A stretch of 64,000 nucleotides of DNA. It comes from Mytilus galloprovincialis (lineage: Eukaryota; Mollusca; Bivalvia; Mytilida; Mytilidae). Below, piece after piece: positions 57,401-64,000 of this stretch. A program made the position numbers and the translations under genes. The notes beneath the pieces were generated by a model. It made no database searches, was not told the origin of the DNA, and was given only the letters and a program-made list of their open reading frames with translations. Every line of letters starts with the position of its first letter. The stretch's first letter is position 1. The stretch spans positions 89,437,795-89,501,794 of the forward strand of contig NC_134843.1 in assembly GCF_965363235.1 (NCBI RefSeq). Direction: 5' to 3'.

Positions 57401-58449
57401 CTGATGACGGAATCAATATCCGGACACCTTTTTTGTCGTTTTTCTCCAAAAATAACTCAATCTGAATAATCATAAGAATGGATGACAAATGCAACCATGC
57501 ATGTTACCTATAGAACACAGAGGCACGATGATTAATTTATCTGGGAAGGAAGAGAAGCGACACACAAAAAGAGGTCTTCTCGTTTAATAGTATAAATGTT
57601 ATGACAGTTGTATTTATCATATGATGATTATTTACTCAATAGCTATGTCATGCAAGTATAAGCTTTAAAATCTGACTATTTAAAATTTCAGACTTCACTG
57701 CTAGGAGGCAGGTCTCACACCCACATGAGTGCTAGTCCAATGATCCATGCAAGGTCTTCGTCAAGGCTTACTAATGGTACCACAAGTAGTTCGGGTAATT
57801 TAATTATCATTAAGAAATAACATGTATTACAGTATAAACTTCTCATTGCTGTGGTCAATGAAATTAACATCGTTGTCATTGGTACAATAGCAATAAATCG
57901 ATTATCATTGTTCACCTCAACTATCTTGCTTTTCTCAATTTCGCCGTACCGGCTCATATGATACATTTTTTTTGTAAATGCTCAGAACAAATTTAAATGG
58001 TGAAAAATTGTCTAGAGCAAACTGCACAACAATTTTACCATGCAGTTGAGTCTGTAAACCACACAGAACTAGTTGAAGGCATAGTTAGTTAAAGAGCATT
58101 GCTTACCTTTGCATACAGAAGTAGACGAATATTGTTTGTCTTTTGCAGAAAGCACCATCATCATATATACATGTACATATCATATGAGACATGAAAACTA
58201 GAAGTAGACATTTATAGTTTCATTGCATCTATTTCCTAACTACATTTTCATGTGAAAGTTAAATTCATGTATCTGTTGTCTATGTGTACATGTACATGTA
58301 TTTATATTTTCTGCATGTTTATATTGTCTTTGTTTTACAGCTGACTATCATACTAGTTTGTTTTCATCAGAGTCTTCCAGCACTCCAAACAGACCAACAC
58401 CAATATTTGTACAACCATACACACCGACTAGACAAAACCTGATGACAAG
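54486..58449 (+). CDS. Unrecognised Ser/Thr/Pro-rich protein, internal exons
   Basis: Five exons with good borders: 54486-54535 (LGTLRLSNRVVSMSSE), 55031-55162 (PVKKMNYFMEHS...), 55872-56004 (MSNDTLKPVTPPFLPPPSFA...), 57692-57794 (TSLLGGRSHTHMSASPMI...) and 58341-58449 (ADYHTSLFSSESSSTPNRPT...). Phases fit from the first to the second, and from the third through the fifth. Exon two ends in phase 0 while exon three must be entered with two bases pending, so an exon between 55163 and 55871 is missing from my reading, or exon three starts an alternative transcript at the ATG of 55879. About 175 residues are visible: polar, low-complexity, probably disordered, with PIFVQPYTPTRQ as the most distinctive run. 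No domain, signal or membrane segment. The gene continues in phase 2 past 58449. I cannot assign a function. Confidence 0.6.
55163..55871 (+). other. Intron(s) of the Ser/Thr/Pro-rich gene
   Basis: 709 bp between exons whose phases do not match directly, so a short exon may hide here. I found no candidate with acceptor, donor and the needed phase that I would defend. Confidence 0.45.
56005..57691 (+). other. Intron of the Ser/Thr/Pro-rich gene, repeat-bearing
   Basis: Contains one of the GAACACACCCGCGAAATCGC ends at 56138-56169 and a GATCCCGA-type low-complexity repeat at 56575-56730. Otherwise AT-rich. Confidence 0.6.
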
Positions 58450-59753
58450 GTAGGGGGAGCAGTTATACTTAATGTTCATTACAATTTATAAGATACTGAT
58501 TTTCCAGGGATTCTTTGATTAAGGAAGTAAATTGCAATATCATGTTGCGTTAATTCAGAAATTATTGTGATGTTTTTAATATTGCGAAAAATGCAACAGA
58601 GTTATAATTGCAATAATAATTTTATATGAATTACACGGTATTTTTCTCAATATCGCAAAATTTAAAATCGAATTTTAGATTGAAATGACAAAATTGCAAT
58701 AAATTCTAAATTCACAGTAATTAAAACAAACGACAACCACTCAATTACAGGCTCCTGACTTGGGACAGGTACATGCATACAGAATTTCAGGGTTAACATG
58801 TTAGCGGGATCCCAAATCCTATCCCTAACCTGGGACAGCGGTGTAACATAACGAACTATAAAAATAGTTGAAAAAGGCTTAACTCATCAGATGGATATAA
58901 ATAGAAATACATCTAACAAAAACAGGTGGACGTGGCCGGGTACTTGTATATCCCAAAAACCAAAAGACACTAAGTTCTGATCTGAGAGTACTCGCAGTTA
59001 CTGACAGCCAGATAAAAGCCACTAACTACTAATAAAAAAAATCATGCATTTAAGACTAAATCATAAATCAGTACACATCCTATATATAATGTTTTTAGAG
59101 CCGTCATAAACAGTCAGAGAAAAAAATGACTTTGTGCAAGATGCTAGCTTTTGATTATAAACAAGATTCTGTTCAAGTTTGGTACAAGAATAGTTAAAGA
59201 AATCTAATAAGTTTTAAAAACTTTAACCACAGAGTGAAAGTAAAGTTTCCTGGCAAAAAAATTGTCAGTAAAATACGAAGAAGAAAGTCTTTTTTTTTTT
59301 TACTAAATTTACTTCTGGATACTATCTTATGATTATAAACAAGCTTCTTTCCAAGTTTGGTACAAATTCAAGATAGTTTAAGAAAATTATTAAAATTTTA
59401 TTAAATTTAACCACTGAATGAATGTTATGTTTACTGGCATAAAACTAAGTCCATTTATAAGTAAAACACGGAAAACAGAATTTTTTTTTACAAATCAAGG
59501 ATAGTTTAAGAAAGTTATTAAAATTTCAAAAAGCTTTAACAGAGTGAATATTTGTGGACGCCGCCGCCGACGACAACAACGACGACGACGAGGAATGAAG
59601 GATGTACCTTTCCAAAGCACATGAGATCCCCCCCTCCCCCAGTTTTTGGTGGGGTTCGCGTTCATTAGTCTATTTTTCTATTTTTGACTGTCCATCTTGT
59701 ATCTTTCGCGCCTCTTCTCTAAATGCACGCGATTTCGCGGGTGTGTTCTAGTT
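56138..59753. repeat. Inverted 31-bp ends flanking two exons
   Basis: TTACTAGAACACACCCGCGA (56138-56157) continues with AATCGCGGGCAT to 56169. Its reverse complement occupies 59723-59753 (GCGATTTCGCGGGTGTGTTC, then TAGTTA). One mismatch is visible. The ends may belong to one 3.6-kb unit or to two separate insertions. Confidence 0.75.
57795..58340 (+). other. Intron of the Ser/Thr/Pro-rich gene
   Basis: 546 bp. The part 57845-57960 (ATTATCATTGTTCACCTCAA, TTTCGCCGTACCGGCTCAT) is the tail of the R2 repeat, also seen at 41520-41600. Confidence 0.6.
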
Positions 59754-59960
59754 ACTTATTATTTTATGAAAGTTTTTGATAATTGAGCACTCGATTTATC
59801 AATATTTGACTGTGAAGCAAAATACATATTGAATTCGTTTGACTTTTAGTATCACCAAATATAAAAATATTCAAACAGGACACTTGTTTGATTAATTTAA
59901 CCAATCGGTAATAGAAGATTTGCTGTTTTAATTTAATTTCAACAAACATGATAATGGAAT
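58450..59960. other. Downstream intron or intergenic DNA with repeats
   Basis: Holds the 3' half of an R1 repeat (58720-58920: AAACGACAACCACTCAATTA, GGCTCCTGACTTGGGACAGG, GGCTTAACTCATCAGATGG), then 59100-59600 with twice-repeated GATTATAAACAAG..TC.AAGTTTGGTACAA, ending in a (GAC)n-like run at 59560-59595, a combination I recognise from bivalve elements. Confidence 0.6.
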
Positions 59961-59969
59961 TGGGAAAAT

Positions 59970-60545
59970 GTCAAAGAAATAGCAACCCGACCTAAGAGCA
60001 GATAACAGTCGTAGGCCACCCGACCTATGAGCAGATAACAGCCGTAGGCCACCCGACCTATGAGCAGACAACAGCCGTAGGCCACCATCCCGACATAAGA
60101 GCAGATAACAAAGAAACAGCAACCCGAAATAAGAGCAGATAACAGCCGTAGGCCACCAACCTGACATAAGAGCAGATAACAAAGAAATAGCAACCCGACA
60201 TAAGAGCAGATAACAAAGAAATAGCAACCCGAAATAAGAGCAGATAACAGCCGTAGGCCACCAACCTGACATAAGAGCAGATAACAAAGAAATAGCAACC
60301 CGACATAAGAGCAGATAACAAAGAAATAGCAACCCGACATAAGAGCAGATAACAAAGAAATAGCAACCCGACCTAAGAGCAGATAACAGCCGTAGGCCAA
60401 CAATCCTACCTAAGAGCAGATAACAAAGAAATAGCAACCCGACATAAGAGCAGATAACAGCCGTAGGCCATCATCCCGATATAAGAGCAGATAACAAAGA
60501 AATAGCAACCTGACATAAGAGCAGATAACAGCCGTAGGCCAACAA
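59970..60545. repeat. Two-letter composite minisatellite, about 16 units
   Basis: Every unit begins TAAGAGCAGATAAC or a close form and then takes one of two tails: A (AAAGAAATAGCAACCCGA) or B (AGCCGTAGGCCACC..C). From left to right the tails read B B B A B A A B A A A B A B A B. Units are about 34-38 bp. The three long open frames on the minus strand (154-169 codons) exist only because the repeat lacks stops. Confidence 0.85.
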
Positions 60546-61529
60546 TTGGTATTTAATGCAGCAAAAAAATCCCACATCCGGAGGTATGCTTTAGCTGTCC
60601 CCTTAATAAAGATGCGTATTAGTTTAGTGAAAAATGGACGTCAGACAAAACTCCAAAACATATAAATTAACTAAAATCCAAAAACATTTGAGACTAACAA
60701 AGGCCAGGGGCTCTTGACTTGGGACAGGGGCAAAATGCAGCGGTTGACACATGTTTTTTTCAGAACTCCCCCATACCTCCAAGTTATTATAAAAATTTTC
60801 CTTAGATTTATAATAGTTTAATTGAATAGAATAAAGTCTTTCTGAATTTAACATGCAAATATACATTCCATGACGACACAAGTCAGATATTCATTAAATT
60901 TGTCCTTGTCGCTTTACGTTTGCTTTGTTGTTTAATAACTTTTAGATAATTTATTAAATCATGTATTGGTCAGTTGAAACAATTTGAAATATAATATTTT
61001 TGTTTCTATTAAAAGTACTGTAGACTTACAAAGCTTACGTGCATACATTGATTTACATTTGTAAATTTACTTAATGATTAGTTATATTGTCTTTTTTTTA
61101 AACTAAAAATAGGGGATCGCCCATTTAGGATAGAGCGTGCTAAAGTTATGGGCTCTTCCGGTGATAAATGTTTGTAATCAATTTTTTGATCAGTGTGTAA
61201 AAACTACAAAAAAAAATGAAAACAATGAATGTCGAATGCATCTAATTGTGTTACTACATGGTTGAAATGTTATGGGTTCAGTATAGGAATTTCATGTCAA
61301 TGTACATAAAGAGTGTTAGAAACCAATGGCACAAAAATGCAGCATGGCTCTAAGTTTCTAATGTTATGTTGTAAAAGATGGGGCTATATTTTTACTTACA
61401 TTTATGTTATATGAATGCTTGGGTTATGTTCTTCTCATATATCTTATGATGGTATGATACTAAACCCCTCAAGGGGAGGATTGTGCTTGATATTCATATA
61501 ATGAAGACATAATTTTTCAATCAGTTTAA
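60546..61529. other. No gene seen
   Basis: At 60640-60745 a piece of mussel repeat (ACATTTGAGACTAACAAAGG, GGGCTCTTGACTTGGGACAG) is the inverse of the 61740-61800 block. The rest is AT-rich. Confidence 0.5.
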
Positions 61530-62090
61530 TTGAAGTCCGGAGCTGGCATGTCAGTTAACTGCTAGTAGTCTGATGTTATTTATGTATTATTGTCATTTTG
61601 TTTATTTTCTTTGGTTACATCTTCTGACATCAGACTCGGACTTCTCTTGAACTGAATTTTAATGTGCGTATTGTTATGCGTTTACTTTTCTGCATTGGCT
61701 AGAGATGTAGGGGGAGGGTTGATATCTCACAAACATGTTTAACCCCGCCGCATTTTTGCGCCTGTCCCAAGTCAGGAGCCTCTGGCCTTTGTTAGTCTTG
61801 TATTATTTTAACTTTTAGTTTCTTGTGTACAATTTGGAGTTTAACCCCGCCGCATTTTTGCGCCTGTCCCAAGTCAGGAGCCTCTGGCCTTTGTTAGTCT
61901 TGTATTATTTTAACTTTTAGTTTCTTGTGTACAATTTGTTTAGGGGCCAGCTGAAGGACGCCTCTGGGTGCGAGAATTTCTCGTTGCATTGAAGACCTGT
62001 TGGTGACCTTCTGCTGTTGTCTGCTCTATGGTCGGGTTGTTGTCTCTTTGACACATTCCCCATTTCCATTCTCAATTTTATTCTGATTTC
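61530..62090 (+). repeat. Mussel repeat with an exact 102-bp internal duplication
   Basis: Blocks AAGTCCGGAGCTGGCATGTC, CATCAGACTCGGACTTCTC, CTGTCCCAAGTCAGGAGCCT, TGGTGACCTTCTGCTGTTGT and TTGACACATTCCCCATTTCC form a repeat I recognise from mussels. Inside it TTTAACCCCGCCGCATTTTT starts at 61739 and again at 61841 with 102 identical bases to each copy, so this duplication is recent. Confidence 0.8.
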
Positions 62091-62693
62091 TAAAGGTAAA
62101 CCAGGTACGAATTAAAGGATTATGTACCCTTCTGTTGATTCAATGCTAAACATATGGAAATTTTATAGAAAATCCACAGCCTTTCTCCTTGTACTATCAT
62201 ATTTGGCAATTTGATGACTGATAGATATAGGATAATTGCATGCAACTGCTAGTGTTGATTTCCTTAAAGCAATTTTAATGTAGTTATTGGTTAAAACAAA
62301 TAAAAATATGGACCAATTCAAGTACACCTTTTAGGGTGCGCTCAACTTTAGTGACTCAACACAAGGTATTTTAGAATTTACAGGTTGGTTAGAACTTTTT
62401 TGTAAAAAATTAACACTAGCACATCATAGAAAAGCAAGTGAGAAATCGGTGTTTCAAATTTTGTATCAAAAATATCTGTATTAAAGGCTGTGAATTTTCT
62501 ATAAAAATCTTGGTTTATTTGCCACAAACTACTCTTTTTCTTTTAAATGCATGAAACAGTAAATTATAAGTTTTCCCCCTAGTATATGTACAAAATGGCT
62601 TGTCTCTATTATTCATTATATCTGTAGTTTTGATACAATTGATGTTTGAAAAATTCGTACAAAAAGGGCTACTGAAGGGGTCATAAACCTTAA

Positions 62694-63830
62694 GGTTCCA
62701 CTAAAGTAAAAATATAGGACACTTCAATAACAGCTAAACTTTGTCTGTATTTTTCAACCTATAATGAATAAAGTAAAAAACTATGGGAAAATATGTTCAT
62801 TTAAGCATACTTTAACTTGTATTTTTGTCCATCTGATGAGTTAACCTTTTTCAACTGATTTTTATAGTTCGTTCTTCTGTTGTACTGTTATACCACTGTC
62901 CCAGGTTAGGGGGAGGGTTGGGATCCCGCTAACATGTTTAACCCCGCCACATTATTTATGTATGTGCCTGTCCCAAGTCAGGAGCCTGTAATTCAGTGGT
63001 TGTCGTTTGTTTATGTGTTACATATTTGTTTTTCGTTAATTTTCTTTACATAAATAAGGCCGTTAGTTTTCTCGTTTGAATTGTTTCACATTGTCTTATC
63101 GGGGCCTTTTATACCTGACTATGCGGTATTGGCTTTGCTCATTGTTGAAGGCCGTACGGTGACCTATAGTTGTTAATGTCTGTGTCATTTTGGTCTTTTG
63201 TGGATAGTTGTCTCATTGGCAATCATACCACATCTTCTTTTTATATTAACATATACACACTGTGAAAATTAGTATAAAACTTCAAATTTTTATCTTGTTG
63301 CCAAACCGGTTATGGGGGTGAACACTTCATTTTCAAAAAATCTAGAAGCTTGCGAGATGACTTAATTTGTTTAAAAATGGTATGAATGAAAACTGTAACA
63401 TATAATGCAGTACAAGCTAGTGTTGATTTTTAAGAAAATGTATTGATTTACGAGTTTCAGTTAATTTCGTGTATCTAAGTGAACGAATATCGAAGGTACA
63501 ATACAGAAATTGGACAAAAATGTCATTGAAACATATTTATTTGACAAATAAACAATAGTTTGTACTGCATTACATGTAACAGTATTCGTCCATACCAATT
63601 TTAAACAAATTAAGTCATCTCACAGGCCTCCAGGTGTTCACCCCCAAAACCGGTTTGGCCACAACATAAAAATTTCAAGTTTATTTACAATTTTCACAGT
63701 GTGTATATGTTAAGAATGTTTACATGAACATATGTTCCCATAGTGTAGTACTTTATTCATTATAGATTGAAAAATACAGGCAAAGTTTGTATATTTCTGT
63801 AGTGTCTTATATTTTGACTTTAGTGGAACC
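62694..63830. repeat. Large palindrome interrupted by an R1 repeat
   Basis: The outer left arm 62694-62811 (GGTTCCACTAAAGT.AAAATA, TATAATGAATAAAGTA) matches in reverse 63724-63830. The inner left arm 63251-63450 (CACACTGTGAAAATT, GCCAAACCGGTTATGGGGGT, GATGACTTAATTTGTTTAAA) matches in reverse 63515-63715. The right arm is continuous, but the left arm is split by an R1 copy at 62817-63245. Arms total about 320 bp with a spacer of about 65 bp. Confidence 0.85.
62817..63245 (-). mobile_element. R1 repeat, full-length, inside the palindrome
   Basis: Minus orientation, from TATAAAAAGAAGATGTGGTA (63245 downwards) to CTCATCAGATGGACAAAAAT. TTAAC flanks it at 62812-62816 and 63246-63250. No coding frame. 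Confidence 0.8.
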
Positions 63831-64000
63831 ATAATAGATTTGATTTGATTTTTGGTGTTTTAACGCCAATTTCAAGTATCGCATTTAGGGCCACAATTAA
63901 AAATATTTTGGTTTGCCCAAACCCTACCCAAGGTTAAGACAGTGGGTAGGTAGGTAGGCATTTTCTTTTTTTTTTTCTCCTAAAGAAATTGAAGTAGCGG
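63831..64000. other. Right edge, repeat-like, no gene seen
   Basis: TTTAACGCCAATTTCAAGTA and CCCAAACCCTACCCAAGG followed by TAGG repeats look like another bivalve interspersed repeat; it is cut by the window end. Confidence 0.4.

Noticed and set aside
59928-60437. Three overlapping long open frames (102-169 codons) on the minus strand
   Set aside because: They are open in all three frames because the minisatellite units lack stops; the Leu/Ser/Cys-rich products simply echo the repeat.
59970-60545. CRISPR-like look (regular repeats with varying tails)
   Set aside because: The tails are only two recurring sequences, not unique spacers, and the context is an animal genome.

Overview
The window looks like nuclear DNA of a bivalve mollusc, most probably a marine mussel (Mytilus or a close relative). 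It is AT-rich, the genes are intron-rich with GT-AG boundaries, and most of the sequence is made of interspersed repeats that I recognise as typical of mussel DNA. The species call is inference; no marker gene is present.

Five host genes or gene parts can be supported. (1) Left edge, + strand: the last two coding exons of a CD225/dispanin membrane protein (115-1178). (2) Minus strand, 9186-14727: a complete four-exon HSPA12-type Hsp70 relative of 577 residues. (3) Minus strand, 23180-37295: a complete eleven-exon acyl-CoA synthetase of the 4-coumarate-CoA ligase/luciferase clade, 561 residues, with a mitochondrial-type leader. (4) Minus strand, 46606-47305: a secreted one-domain SUEL (rhamnose/galactose-binding) lectin whose frame carries a TGA at the start of the domain. 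(5) Plus strand, 54486-58449: internal exons of an unrecognised Ser/Thr/Pro-rich protein that runs beyond the exons I can see. Nothing suggests that these genes act in one pathway. HSPA12 relatives and SUEL lectins are known as expanded families in bivalves.

The rest is mobile-element landscape. 1.2-9.2 kb: hammerhead-bearing repeats, a tRNA-derived SINE, a 2.4-kb element with an internal 501-bp tandem array, and a long inverted repeat. 14.7-23 kb: mussel repeats, a LINE remnant and a Penelope-like remnant. The synthetase introns hold hairpin elements, a foldback element rich in ACGGA and another Penelope-like scrap. 38-46 kb: an unexplained cluster of a 15-bp motif, a second inverted-repeat family member and a DIRS-type fossil. 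47.5-54.2 kb: a TA-flanked MITE, a LINE remnant whose RT segment has been amplified into a 75-bp array, and an element with about 185-bp terminal inverted repeats built from GTTATAAC palindromes. 56-64 kb: inverted ends flanking two exons, a two-letter minisatellite and a large interrupted palindrome.

The observations I rate highest are the type I hammerhead ribozyme folds in two repeat families in opposite orientation, the RT-derived array interrupted by a repeat with a clean 5-bp target duplication, the GTAACAGGATGGACA motif cluster, and the palindrome-built terminal repeats.
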